From assembly GCF_023898315.1 (NCBI RefSeq), contig NC_064622.1, positions 272,047,503 through 272,111,502 of the forward strand: a DNA stretch of 64,000 nucleotides, written 5' to 3'. Positions within the stretch are counted from its first letter, which is position 1; the number at the start of each line of letters is the position of its first letter. This DNA is from Schistocerca nitens (taxonomy: Eukaryota; Arthropoda; Insecta; Orthoptera; Acrididae). The position numbers and the translations under genes were made by a program. Positions 10,035 through 20,891 of the stretch are shown piece by piece. Under the pieces are notes generated by a model. That model ran no database searches, had not been told where the DNA came from, and was given only the letters and a program-made list of their open reading frames with translations.

Positions 10035-10870
10035 TAAGAGGCGGAAATGAATTACACAAGATCAACATTTCTGGAACGAGTGGTGACTACTGTGGAGTAG
10101 GGCTCTTCATGCAAAACAATTCCTAAACAGGCTGTCGTAGATTATCAATTACATCGATCAGTTCTGTAACCCACCTATATACGATAGGTGGGTAGATCAG
10201 TTCTAAATTCTTTAAACGGTATAGCTGACAGTCTCCTGCAAATTTTTTGAGGCTGTGAATGTTGAAGAGCGATGAACCATCACGTCTACCAATCCCGCCC
10301 ACCAGTAACAGTCACAAAATGTGTCCGAGAAACACGTTTTACGATTCCAAGCAACGTGACAAACCACAAACACAAAATCATAAAATCGGTAAAAGGATAA
10401 TTATACGGACAAGCTGTGCCCAGAAATAAAGTATCGAAGACTCCCAAAAAAGCTGGAGGAACGAGGAGCCAGCAAACATTCCATAAAGACGCCATCTGTA
10501 TGCTCGTACTACGATCGTCCTACACGAGATACCGCATCGTCAAATCTCTTAGAGCTCTCTTGCAATATAGACTGAAAATCTCCGGAGAACTAACGGCAGA
10601 GCCTCTGCGTAAGAAATGACGCATCAGAAATGGACTTAAATATGTCTTCCTTCGCGCGAATGCTCTTAATATCGTTGACAGGATCCCGACAAATATTTTT
10701 CTTGTCGTGGGCACAGCAAGCAGGACTCAGAGCAATTTGAACCATTTGAACATTTTACTACATAACAATCTTTGTCAAGAGATGCATTGTATTATGGTAC
10801 AAATATTACTACCACAGGTTTTACATTTCAGTAAACGTGGCTACTGCGGTAATGTCTTTATATTGTCAAA
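10035..10870. other. Anonymous DNA with a mini-hairpin and a SINE1 tail scrap
   Basis: No gene supported. 10170-10192 forms a 9-bp stem with a 5-nt loop, flanked by the 10-bp direct repeat 'gatcagttct' (10156-10165 and 10195-10204). 10727-10750 resembles a SINE1 3' terminus ('ctcagagcaatttgaacc'). Confidence 0.5.
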
Positions 10871-10883
10871 AACATAATTTAAT

Positions 10884-11811
10884 ATGGGTATAGCTCAAGC
10901 ATACATGCCGACGTCGGAAGCTGAAGGTGAAGAGATAGAAAAAGGATATGAGGATATTGAAAGGGTAATACAGCATGTAAAGGGTCTCCTGGGAGACCGG
11001 AATGCTGTTGTAGGGGAAGAAGTACAAGAAAATGTTAGAGGAGACTATGGGCTTGGGACAAGGAATGAGAGAGCAGGGACACTAACTGAGTTCTGTAACA
11101 AGTTTCAGCTAGTAATAGCGAATACTCTGTTCAGGAATCACAATAGGAGTAGGTATACCTGGAAAAGGACGGGAGATACGGGAAGACTTCAGTTAAATTA
11201 CACTACGGTCAGACAGAGATTCTGAAATCAGACACTGGTTTGTAAGGCATACCCACAAACAGATAAAGACTGAGATCACAATCAGACTCAGTGTACAGGA
11301 AAGTCAAAACAACCTTTGGTGACATTAAAAACAAGGGTGATAACATTAAGAGTGAAACGGAAATTCCACTGTTAAATTCAAAGGAGAGAGCAGATAGGTG
11401 GAATGAATACATTGAAAGCCTCTATGAGGGGGAAGATATGTCTGATGTGAAAGATAAGAGACAGGAGTCTATTTAGAAGAGATAGGGGATCCAGTATTAG
11501 AATCAGAATTTAAAAGAGCTTTGGAGGACTTAAGATTAAATAAGGCAGAAGGGATAACATTCCATCAGAATTTCTAAAATCATTGTGGGGATTGGCAACA
11601 AAACGACTATTCACGTTGATGTGTAGAATGTATGAGTCTGGCGACATACCATCTGACTTTCGGAAAAGCATTATCCACGCAATTCAGAAGACGGCAAGAG
11701 CTGACAAGTGCGACAATTGTCACACAATCAGCTTAACAGCTCATGCATCCATATTACTTACAAGAATAATATACAGAAGAATAGAAAAGAAAATTGAGAA
11801 TGTGCTAGATG
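10884..11811 (+). pseudogene. RTE-B LINE relic, 5' portion (continues at 20892)
   Basis: A second RTE subfamily on the plus strand. The fragments include endonuclease ('AQAYMPTSEAEGEEIEKGYE', 'YTWKRTGDTGR') at 10884-11225, the linker at 11291-11476, and early reverse transcriptase ('MYESGDIPSDFRKSI', 'LLTRIIYRRIEKK') at 11583-11811. The endonuclease N-terminus is missing and frameshifts and deletions separate the pieces. An LTR retrotransposon entered at 11812-11815. The frame resumes exactly at 20892. Confidence 0.87.
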
Positions 11812-11815
11812 ACGA

Positions 11816-12562
11816 TGAAAGGTGGCTACACTGAGTCACAGCGCCAGAGATTGCGCCAAAGAGTATTATTCAGCCGCCTCCACTGGCAGTGTTTGTTGAG
11901 AAGTGGTAGTGGAGAGTTCTTGTCGAGAAGTGGTGGTGGAGAGTGCTTATGGAGAAGTGGGCAGTAGGAGTTCTGATGTAGCCGTGACTAGTTGTGAGCA
12001 CGTTGTATGCAGTTGTTCTGATGGCTAGGCAGCCGATGCTGTTCGATTGCGGATGTTGTAATGATCAGAGTGTATGTTTCGTCGATATATATGAAGGTAA
12101 TAATTTTTTTTTTATTATTTCAAATGTCCTAACTAACAATGTCTCTTGGTCACAGGTTCAGTCAACAAAGCATCTGGCTTGTGTTCATGTATTAGAGTGT
12201 AATTCTGGTTTTTATGTGCAATTATAGTATTTCTGTTGTTTTTTTATTACTTCAGTGTAAATGGTATTAAAAATATCTTGTCTTATTGAGGAAGAACCGT
12301 GCCAGATGTGTACGTTGAATCACACTTCCACACACAGAACAGTTACATTTGTGCTTTGTTGTTTCGTAGGTTTTATAGTTGCTGGGGACTTAATTAATTA
12401 ATTGTGTTAACGGAAGTTTTCTTTCATTCTTTGTTGTTGTTCTATGCAGTCAGATTGCGTACTAATACTAATCAGGGCCAACCGGTTACGAGACTGCGTA
12501 ACCGGACAGTCAGCTACTAAAATCAAAATTATTTGCATTATATTTAATTAAGCCCCCATGCA
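11816..12562 (+). repeat. 5' LTR
   Basis: 747 bp starting TGAAAGGTGGC and ending CCCCCATGCA (TG...CA ends). It aligns along its length to 20142-20887. It contains A/T-rich runs near 12100-12120. Confidence 0.95.
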
Positions 12563-12564
12563 CG

Positions 12565-12582
12565 TGGCGACCGCTGCTTCGG
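12565..12582 (+). other. Putative primer binding site
   Basis: Two bases after the 5' LTR comes TGGCGACCG, matching the CCA-bearing acceptor end of an arginine tRNA as in several gypsy elements. The following bases fit less well, so the tRNA identity is tentative. Confidence 0.5.
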
Positions 12583-12909
12583 ATCGTCCCTTGGAATCTT
12601 CTGATAGTAAAAATAGCGGACAGTAGTATTGTTGAAGTAATTTGTAGGTTAGTAATTGTAGTCTATATTGCATGTGTATATTTGGTAACTGAACATTTGT
12701 AGTTGTCTTGTCATTATTTTAATGGTATTTTGGCAGAATTTAATTTTTGATGTCTTGTATACAGGTCTGACAATTTTGTGCAATTGTGAAGATTTCAATT
12801 GTTCGTTAATCGTGTTTGTCGGGAAGCATTTCGTGTGAATGGTATTGTTGGAGATAAATTGTCATTGTGTGTAATTTTCGTATAGTGACGAGTTTTGTAT
12901 GTTTTGTAA

Positions 12910-14379
12910 ATGATTACGCGATCGATGAAAAAGGCAAAAATGATGGATAGGGAGAATGACGAAAATGTTAACATGGTGAACTCGCCAACACAGGAGAACA
13001 GTATGATGAATAATGAAGTAGAAAACAATTTAATAAGTCGGGAAAATAGTCCGGAACCAGTTCAAAATTTTTCTCAATCAGAAAATTCACAGAATACGAG
13101 ATTAACGATAGAAGATTCTGAAATAGTATCGAACACAGATAGCTTTACGGCTATGTCGAAGGAAGTTATTTTTACGGGAAATGTTAGGGGCGAAAAGAAT
13201 TTCGAACAAGTTAACATGGAGCAGTTGATGAGTGCAATATTAAATTTGGGATCTCGGTTAGACTCACAAATAGGAACAATTGAAACAGATATGGGAACTT
13301 TGGCAACACGGTTAGACTCACAAATAGGAACAATTAAAACGGAGATGGAAACAATGGAAACACGGTTAGACTCACTGGGATCACAGTTAGGATCTGAATT
13401 AAAAACAGAGATGGGAACTTTGGCAACACGGTTAGAAACTGATATGGGAACAGTGGAAACACGGTTAGACTCACGAATAGGGACATGTTTCAAAAGCATG
13501 AAAGATGAATTAAAGAAAGAAATTAGAGAAGAAGTACAACCGATTTTGAATGCTCACAATAATAGATTAATTTCAATAGAAATCAGACAAAAGGAACAGG
13601 ATAGAGAACAGGAAGAAAGAGATCGCGTGATAGTACAAAAATTTTCAGAGTTAAATTTACAACGTGCACACGATAAGGAAGAAATACTTCAAAGAATCGA
13701 GGAATCCGTACCAAATGACAGAATCAATAACCTAACACAACAATATGAACAGTTAACTACTAAATGTGTCAATACTGAATCCCGAGTCGCGACACTTACG
13801 GAAGACGTAAATAAACAGAAAGAAAAAATAGGTGACTTATCGGAAAGAGTTGAGGAGATTGCAGATAAATTGACAACTCTTAGTTTAAATGGGGACAGAG
13901 ATTCAGATGATACAGCTCCATTGCCATTTTCAGAAACCGAAGAGTACCAGGACATAAATAAGTATGTTGAAAATCAGGGAAAATTTAATGATCGCGTTAA
14001 AAGGGAATTTGAGGCATTACGAAAGCAAGTCAAACATATTGAAAGCGAAATCGTAGGAAAAGACAGCAGAAGACATTTAGAATCACAGATAGCAGAATGG
14101 TTTGAAGAAAGTAATTTATTTCATTTACGAGAAGCAACAAGAGAGCGCCAGGCGCGCGAACCTGACAATCGACATTGGGACTGGGACAGACGCGGTAGGT
14201 CTTTGTCGCCACGAGGCGAAAACTTTGACTATAAACACTTCTTAACTGTTCGGAAATTTAAGATCTTTCGCAATTCTAAGAACGACATACATCCATGTTC
14301 ATGGTTAGATCAATTTATGTACGCACTTCCACCAAATTGGCCACTAAGTCACAAACTGGAATTTATGTGCGGCTATTAA
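12910..14379 (+). CDS. gag: Gag-like protein of the LTR element (489 aa, C-terminally cut)
   Basis: A long frame from ATG 12910. Residues 1-100 are acidic and polar. Residues about 115-200 are built from repeated units of the type 'MGTLATRLDSQIGTIETD', predicted to form coiled coil. More Glu/Lys/Arg-rich coiled coil follows to about 400. The last 60 residues ('YKHFLTVRKFKIFRNSKNDI', 'WLDQFMYALPPNWPLSHKLE') resemble the capsid region of arthropod gypsy Gag, as recalled. The frame stops at 14377-14379 inside this region, and no zinc knuckle follows. The stop is probably a product of the deletion that also removed protease. Confidence 0.75.
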   Translation: MITRSMKKAKMMDRENDENVNMVNSPTQENSMMNNEVENNLISRENSPEPVQNFSQSENSQNTRLTIEDSEIVSNTDSFTAMSKEVIFTGNVRGEKNFEQVNMEQLMSAILNLGSRLDSQIGTIETDMGTLATRLDSQIGTIKTEMETMETRLDSLGSQLGSELKTEMGTLATRLETDMGTVETRLDSRIGTCFKSMKDELKKEIREEVQPILNAHNNRLISIEIRQKEQDREQEERDRVIVQKFSELNLQRAHDKEEILQRIEESVPNDRINNLTQQYEQLTTKCVNTESRVATLTEDVNKQKEKIGDLSERVEEIADKLTTLSLNGDRDSDDTAPLPFSETEEYQDINKYVENQGKFNDRVKREFEALRKQVKHIESEIVGKDSRRHLESQIAEWFEESNLFHLREATRERQAREPDNRHWDWDRRGRSLSPRGENFDYKHFLTVRKFKIFRNSKNDIHPCSWLDQFMYALPPNWPLSHKLEFMCGY

Positions 14380-14519
14380 AGTCCTCAGGGGATTCACTAC
14401 ACTAAGTGAATATGTGCCGTAGCGTGCACAGGGCCCCGAGCTGTAGTGGTGCTATTTCCCTTTTAGTTTTCAATCTATACAGAGAGTCGGTAAAGAATAA
14501 CCGGATATGACTGTTTTAC

Positions 14520-15185
14520 CCAAAAGTGATTTCGGAAATTACCATTTGGACTTACTGTATCTTCTGCAGCATTCATTCGTAGTTTAAATGAAATTTTACC
14601 TGTTTATATTCGTGACAATATTACTTCATATGTTGACGATATTCTTATTGCTAAACGTTCTTGGAGTGAGCACAACAAAATTTTGGATTCATTATTACGT
14701 ATTTTTGCAAGAGTTGGGATTACAGTGAACTTGAAAAATCTGAATTTGGTCGTTCTCAGGTGAAATTTCTTGGTCATATTATTTCTACAGAAGGTATTCT
14801 TCCTGATCCAGAGAAACTAGACGCTATTCGTAATTATGCTGTTCCTACTACAAAACGTGATGTTCGTAGTTTCCTTGGTGTCTGTAATTTTCTTAGACGC
14901 TTTGTTAGATTGGACAATTTGGCCACACCTCGTTTATGTGAACTATCTGGAAAGAAATCTAATTGGTGTTGGGATGAGGAAGCTCAATCAGAATTTGAAC
15001 AACTTCGTGATGCTTTAGTTGCTGCTCCACTTCTTTCACATCCGGATTTATCTAAAGATTTTTGTTTGGCGATGGACTCATCATACAAAGGCCTAGGTGC
15101 ACACTTATTTCAAGAGATAGAAGATAACGGCGTTGTAGTGCAGAAAACTATTGCCGATCTGTTCTTACCAAATGCAAATTATGTC
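14520..15185 (+). pseudogene. pol: Gypsy reverse transcriptase / start of RNase H, broken
   Basis: From about 14530 the plus strand reads 'LPFGLTVSSAAFIRSLNE', then YVDD at 14629-14640 (the catalytic Asp pair), then a frameshift near 14745. It resumes with 'VKFLGHIISTEGILPDPEKL' and 'SFLGVCNFLRRF' (thumb and connection), and 'AMDSSYKGLGAHLFQE', the beginning of RNase H. The RT N-terminal fingers and most of RNase H are absent. The sequence jumps to integrase at about 15190. Confidence 0.88.
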
Positions 15186-15223
15186 AAAAGGCTAAGCCGC
15201 CAACTATTTTTCACAGAGCACCA

Positions 15224-15649
15224 TTGTTTCCTATCATTCCAGCGAAGTTAAAGGAGATGGCTGCAGTCGATTTGTTCGGTCCAGTGGTTCGTTCTACTAA
15301 TGGTTTTGCGTACATTTTGGTAGCAGTGGAATTGACATCAAAATATGTGTGTTTTACACCTTTACGCAAAGCAACAGCTCGTTCAGTATCTAATGCTTTC
15401 ATCAAACATTTTCTTAAAGAAGTGGGTCATGTTGATACGGTTATATCAGATAATGGATCACAGTTTCGTTCTAAAATTTGGCTTCGTACTCTAAGGCGTC
15501 GTAAGATTAAACCAATTTTCATTCCACTTTTTCACCCTCAATCTAACGCTTCAGAGAGATGGATGAAGGAAATCAATAGTGTCGACTTTATTGTCATCAG
15601 AATCACAGAACGTGGGATCAGTATCTTCATATTTTTCAAAACATTCTGA
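15224..15649 (+). pseudogene. pol: Gypsy integrase core, partial
   Basis: The frame encodes the integrase catalytic core. The first Asp is in 'AAVDLFGPV', the second in 'VISDNGSQF', and the Glu in 'HPQSNASERW'. The N-terminal zinc-binding HHCC domain is missing because of the upstream deletion. After 'KEIN' the frame drifts to unrelated residues, which indicates a frameshift near 15570. Confidence 0.85.
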
Positions 15650-15687
15650 ATGAACTCCCTAATGATTCAGCTTCTTTACCGCCTATA

Positions 15688-16062
15688 TTGATATTAAAAA
15701 ATAAAACACCGACAAATCGCATTTCTGAAATAGTTCCTTTTCCGCCTACACGGAAACTGCGGCATTCTGAAGTTGTCAACCTGGCTCAACAAAATATTGC
15801 ATCTGCGGCTGCTAGAAGAGAGAAATCAGATAAACGTCCTGGTCGTTTAAAAATCTTGTCAGTTGGTCAAAAGGTGTTAATTAAGTCTCACCGTTTGTCT
15901 CACAAAGGAAAAAGCTTGTATCGCAAATTTTTTCTGCTTTATAACGGTCCATATAGGGTTCGCAAAATCATTCATGATAACACTGTCGAAGTAGAAACTC
16001 TTAAATCTCGGCGCTCTAAGGGAATACATCATATATCGAACGTTAAAATTTTTGTGCAATGA
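15688..16062 (+). pseudogene. pol: Gypsy integrase C-terminal region
   Basis: A separate frame downstream of the integrase core encodes 'PTNRISEIVPFPPTRKLRHS' and 'RLKILSVGQKVLIKSHRLSH', then 'YNGPYRVRKIIHDNTVEV', the SH3-like tail typical of gypsy integrases. It ends at a natural-looking stop (16060-16062). No envelope-like frame follows. Confidence 0.8.
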
Positions 16063-18061
16063 CATACTTTTGAGAAACTAACAGTTATACGTAAACACAC
16101 GGAGAGTACAAGGATACCGCGCCGTGTTCCGGCGGCGGCACATACTCAAAGCAACAGTCAAGTCTGCGCGGCGCACAAGGCAGTCGTTGACCGCAAAAAA
16201 TTACTTCCTACGTCACGCGTACCTACAGCTGATCGAGCGCTCAGTGCGAATGCACTGACAGCCGTAAACAAATACACAGTCTAATTTCTCTGATTCAATT
16301 CAGTATAAAGCTATAGTGACTTGATAAATTATGTTATTAACGTTCAGTATTTTTCAGGACACAGTTGTATAAAATATTTAAGAACTTCAGGTAAATTCTG
16401 TGTGTCCGACGTTAAGAGGACTTGCTATCGAGAAAATTTCAGGAAGAGTGTAATTTCGAAGAAGAAACTAATAAACTAAAAAGGTAACTATTAATTGAGT
16501 TTATTTTTCAGGAAACATATTTCCACTTAGATACGTACTTTAGACGTAATTTGCTGCTCGCGTTTACGTGATTTATACTCTGTGTTAACTGATTTTGACA
16601 ACGATTGATTAATGAACAGGCTTGTTAATTTTGTATATTATGCATCGCTTGGCTGCACTGCTTTTTTACTGATGTCACATTTTTCTTAATTATGTGCCTG
16701 CTGTGCTTATTTATTTAAATTATAATTGTCACATGATTAATTGTGCTGATATGGTTATGTATGTAGGTTATACTATGTGATGTATCTGCTTGCGCCTTCA
16801 TGTTTACTTATTAAGTTGACATATGAACATTTATTTGCTTATGGTGATATGATGCTAATGACCTGTTTATTATGTAAGATATATATTTGCTGCTTTGCGT
16901 ATGGATTGCTTATTTATACATTTCTGTTTTGTTGTCATAACTACTCTTTAATTTTGTATATAGAAATGCTGATATACTGTGTACAAACATGGAGTTTAGG
17001 TCACACTACGGTATTAATTATAGATTGTTCGCTTGGCAAAGCCTCGTTGTGGGAATTGTGCTGCATCCACTTGTTGACATTCTGTTCTCCACTGGTATAT
17101 TTACTCGCTATTGCATGTTTTGCTTACGCTCAGTGCCTTATATTTTTAAGATAAGAAAATGAACTGCTATAATTCGACGAACGACATTAGTACAAGAAAC
17201 TTCATAGAAGTCACATGAGCTGGAGGTTTTATGGAAGCTGTATAAATTTATGCTAATAGGAAGGAAGCTAACGACATGACATACCAACACTAGGTTTAGA
17301 CCATTGACAGTTATTACACTGCATTCTTCGTGAGCAATTGAAATAGCAAGTGACACTTGACACAAAAAATACTCCACATGTTTGCTTCTGTTTTGCCATG
17401 ATTCTTAAAGTGGTGTACACACTGTGAGTTAGTACTATCATTCATACTCCGCACTCGTACTTACTTACTGAAAGTTATTCAACCTAAAGGCTGTTAGAGG
17501 TCATCTATGCATTTATCTTATTTAATGATGGACAAGGTAATCAAAATGTATTTTATAATTCATAATGAGTAGAAGATTGGGCCAGTTGGATTAGACAGAG
17601 GTTGTGTGTGGATATTGCGTCTTCGGATTGTATGGATGATGAACTGAAGTTTGCACTAGGATTTTGCCTGTACTTGTTCGAGGAGACTGACTAGAGGAAA
17701 GAGTTGTTATGGAAGTGAAATGATATTGGTAATAAGGTTTATATGTTTCTACGTATTGAAGAGGTATTATTGAGGTATTGAGATTGTGTGAAGTTGATGA
17801 TTATTGGAGTTTTGGTGGACAAGAGGTAAGGTAAATGATATTGATGATACGGTTTATATGTATCGACGTAAGAGGTATTATTGAAGTATTGAGATTATGT
17901 GATGCTGATGGTTATTGGAGTTTTGGTGGATAAGAGGAAAAGTAAGTGAGGAGCATTTTTTTTGTTGGTCTATATGGAACAAGGAGGATGAAGATGGCAG
18001 ACTAGAACACTTAAGTGGAAAGAAGATTGTCTACACACACACTTTGTTAAATCACTAAGCA

Positions 18062-18114
<53 letters not shown>

Positions 18115-18616
18115 GAGAGAGGAAGCATTTGCATATCTTGGCACACTGACAGTTGTTCAGAAATCATACATTTTGATTTGGCTTGGCAAACATTGGTCTT
18201 GACATGATGAGTATGACGTTGACTAACTATTATTGACTGTTATACATTGCTGCCACTACTACTTGATAACATGTCGTACATCAAATCTTTGACAGAATTG
18301 CATTTACTCAGTTAACACTATTCAATTACACAGTAGTACTTAATGTGGATGAAAGATGAGTGAGTGTGTTTTGTGTGTTTTCCTTTCCTAATCCCCAATA
18401 ATTGGTACCGACCTATCTCCTAAATATTATTTTACTTGTTCTTGTGGCTTGCACTGACACCCATAAATATTATAGGTTTACTGATATTTGTGTATTTGTA
18501 ATATTTAATATGACAATTATCTGATATCATTTGTGTGTTTATTATAATTTGTATGTTTAGTGTAAGAGCATTGATAATAATTTTGTAAAAGCAATTGTGT
18601 GTGCCTTCAAACTGTT
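16063..18616 (+). other. Long 3' non-coding region of the LTR element
   Basis: A/T-rich DNA between pol and the minisatellites with no convincing gene. A frame at 16777-17154 is hydrophobic, but its composition simply reflects T-richness. 17720-17945 contains a direct duplication of about 110 bp ('ttattggagttttggtgga' in each unit). 18064-18110 is a (TA)n microsatellite. Confidence 0.6.
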
Positions 18617-19725
18617 GTTCATGCTTGCACCTATTCAACATTGCTGGGTGCCACTTGGAAATATTTAATTTCTGCTGATAAACTCTGATGAACTGTCTGA
18701 TTAGTGATAGTGAATATTATGGACTGTTACGTGCACTTGTTCAACATGATGGGTGCCACTAGGAGATGTTTAATTTCTGCTGATGAACTGGCTAATTAGT
18801 GATAGTGAATATTATGGACTGTTACCTGCACTTGTTCAACATGATGGGTGCCACTTAGAAATGTTTAATTTCTGCTGATAAACTCTGATGAACTGTCTAA
18901 TTAGTGATAGTGAATATTATGGACTGTTACGTGCACTTGTTCAACATGATGGGTGCCACTAGGAGATGTTTAATTTGTGCTAATGAACTCTGATGAACTG
19001 TCTAATTAGTGATAGTGAATATTATGGACTGTTACCTGCACTTGTTCAACATTGCTGGGTGCCACTGCTGGAACTGTTTCTACTGACATAATGTCACTTG
19101 TTGGTGTCTGCACCTGCTTAACATTGCTTGGTGCCACTGATGGAACTGCTTCTACTGAAATGATGTCACTTGTTGGTGTCTGCACCTGTTCAACATTACT
19201 GGGTGCCACTGATGGACTACTACTACTGAGATAATGTCACATGTTGGTGTCTGCACCTGTTCAACATTACTGGGTGCCACTGATGGAATTGCTTCTACTG
19301 AAATAATGTCACTTGTTGGTGTCCGCACCTGCTCAACATTGCTGGGTGCCACTGATGGAACTGCTTCTACTGAAATAATGTCACTTGTTGCTGTCTGCAA
19401 CTGCTCAACATTGCTGGGTGCCACTGATGGAACTGCTTCTACTGAAATAATGTCACTTGTTGGTGTCTGCACCTGTTCAACATTGCTGGGTGCCACTGAT
19501 GTAACTGCTTCTACTGACATAATGTCACTTGTTGGTGTCTGCACCTGCTCAACATTGCTGGGTGCCACTGATGGAACTGCTTCTAATGAAATGATGTCAC
19601 TTGTTGGTGTCTGCGCCTGATCGCCATTTTTGGGTGCCACTGTTGAAGCTGTTTAAATACTGCTGATGAAATGTTATGAGACTGCTATTTGCACCTGTTG
19701 ATCATTGCTGGGTGTGCTACTGTTG
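18617..19725 (+). repeat. Two linked minisatellites (about 105-bp and 72-bp units)
   Basis: Four units of about 95-105 bp (18640-19045) are followed by eight 71-72-bp units whose 'attgctgggtgccac' starts lie at 19051, 19123, 19195, 19266, 19338, 19410, 19482 and 19554, with a decayed ninth at 19626. Both unit types share a core around 'gttcaacattgctgggtgcc'. Because 72 is a multiple of 3, long frames appear on both strands; they look like by-products. Confidence 0.92.
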
Positions 19726-20127
19726 GAAATGTCAACTACTCTGAGGAGTTCTACTTTTTTATTGAACTATTGAAAGAATTTTATGTGAATATTTGTATAA
19801 ACTGATTTTTTGTGTGTTTACTGTTTGAGATGTTATGAGACTCTTACCTGCACCTATTCGTCATTGCTGACGCTCTTGATTCAATTGTTTAACCACATGA
19901 TACTTGTGTAAACTATTATGTAAAATCGTATGTATGCAAGCATTTGTATTCCTTACTGTATTTTATATATTAGATTATTGAAGGGTCAGTGCAAAGCCAA
20001 AATTTATTTAGTTATGTGATATTTACTTATTAATATTACTTTTTAATTTTTGTCTGTATTTTTTGGACGTATTTGGTGGTAATTTCACCACCAATGCTGG
20101 CAAAAATACCATCAAATTCTAGCCCGT

Positions 20128-20139
20128 GGAGGAGGGGCA
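20128..20139 (+). other. Polypurine tract
   Basis: 'ggaggaggggca' directly upstream of the 3' LTR, the expected plus-strand primer for reverse transcription. Confidence 0.7.
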
Positions 20140-20141
20140 TA

Positions 20142-20887
20142 TGAAAGGTGGCTACACTGAGTCACAGCGCCAGAGATTGCGCCAAAGAGTATTATTCAGC
20201 CGCCTCCACTGGCAGTGTTTGTTGAGAAGTGGTAGTGGAGAGTTCTTGTCGAGAAGTGGTGGTGGAGAGTGCTTATTGAGAAGTGGGCAGTAGGAGTTCT
20301 GATGTAGCCGTGACTAGTTGTGAGCACGTTGTATGCAGTTGTTCTGATGGCTAGGCAGCCGATGCTGTTCGATTGCGGATGTTGTAATGATCAGAGTGTA
20401 TGTTTCGTCAATATATATGAAGGTAATAAATTTTTTTTATTATTTCAAATGTCCTAATTAACAATGTCTGTTGGTCACAGGTTCAGTCAACAAAGCATCT
20501 GGCTTGTGTTCATGTATTAGAGTGTAATTCTGGTTTTTATGTGCAATTATAGTATTTCTGTTGTTTTTTTATTACTTCAGTGTAAATGGTATTAAAAATA
20601 TCTTGTCTTATTGAGGAAGAACCGTGCCAGATGTGTACGTTGAATCACACTTCCACACACAGAACAGTTACATTTGTGCTTTGTTGTTTCGTAGGTTTTA
20701 TAGTTGCTGGGGACTTAATTAATTAATTGTGTTAACGGAAGTTTTCTTTCATTCTTTGTTGTTATTCTATGCAGTCAGATTGCGTACTAATACTAATCAG
20801 GGCCAACCGGTTACGAGACTGCGTAACCGGACAGTCAGCTACTAAAATTTAAATTATTTGCAGTCTATTTAATTAAGCCCCCATGCA
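20142..20887 (+). repeat. 3' LTR
   Basis: 746 bp, nearly identical to 11816-12562. Examples of differences are 'cttattgag' for 'cttatggag' and 'gtctgttgg' for 'gtctcttgg'. It is followed by the target duplication 'acga'. Confidence 0.95.
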
Positions 20888-20891
20888 ACGA

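Larger units (their letters stand above)
11816..20887 (+). mobile_element. Ty3/gypsy-type LTR retrotransposon with deleted pol
   Basis: Bounded by two LTRs of about 747 bp, with the 4-bp target duplication 'acga' (11812-11815 and 20888-20891). Inside are, in order, a primer site, gag, partial reverse transcriptase, partial integrase, about 4 kb of non-coding DNA with tandem repeats, and a polypurine tract. Protease, most of RNase H and parts of reverse transcriptase and integrase are missing. The LTRs differ at only about a dozen positions by eye, so insertion is recent. It is either a non-autonomous family moved in trans or a copy deleted after insertion. Confidence 0.93.

Noticed and set aside
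16777..17154. Hydrophobic 125-aa frame downstream of integrase as an envelope gene
   Set aside because: No signal or cleavage features, low-complexity T-rich codons, and no length or motif match to an insect retroelement envelope.
18064..18110. (TA)n run as a regulatory element
   Set aside because: A plain microsatellite; no further evidence.
19234..19620. Repeat-coded plus-strand frame as a repetitive protein
   Set aside because: The opposite strand is equally open because the unit is 72 bp; no start context or other evidence.
18617..19725. CRISPR-like array
   Set aside because: The repeats are contiguous minisatellite units without unique spacers, in a eukaryotic retroelement.
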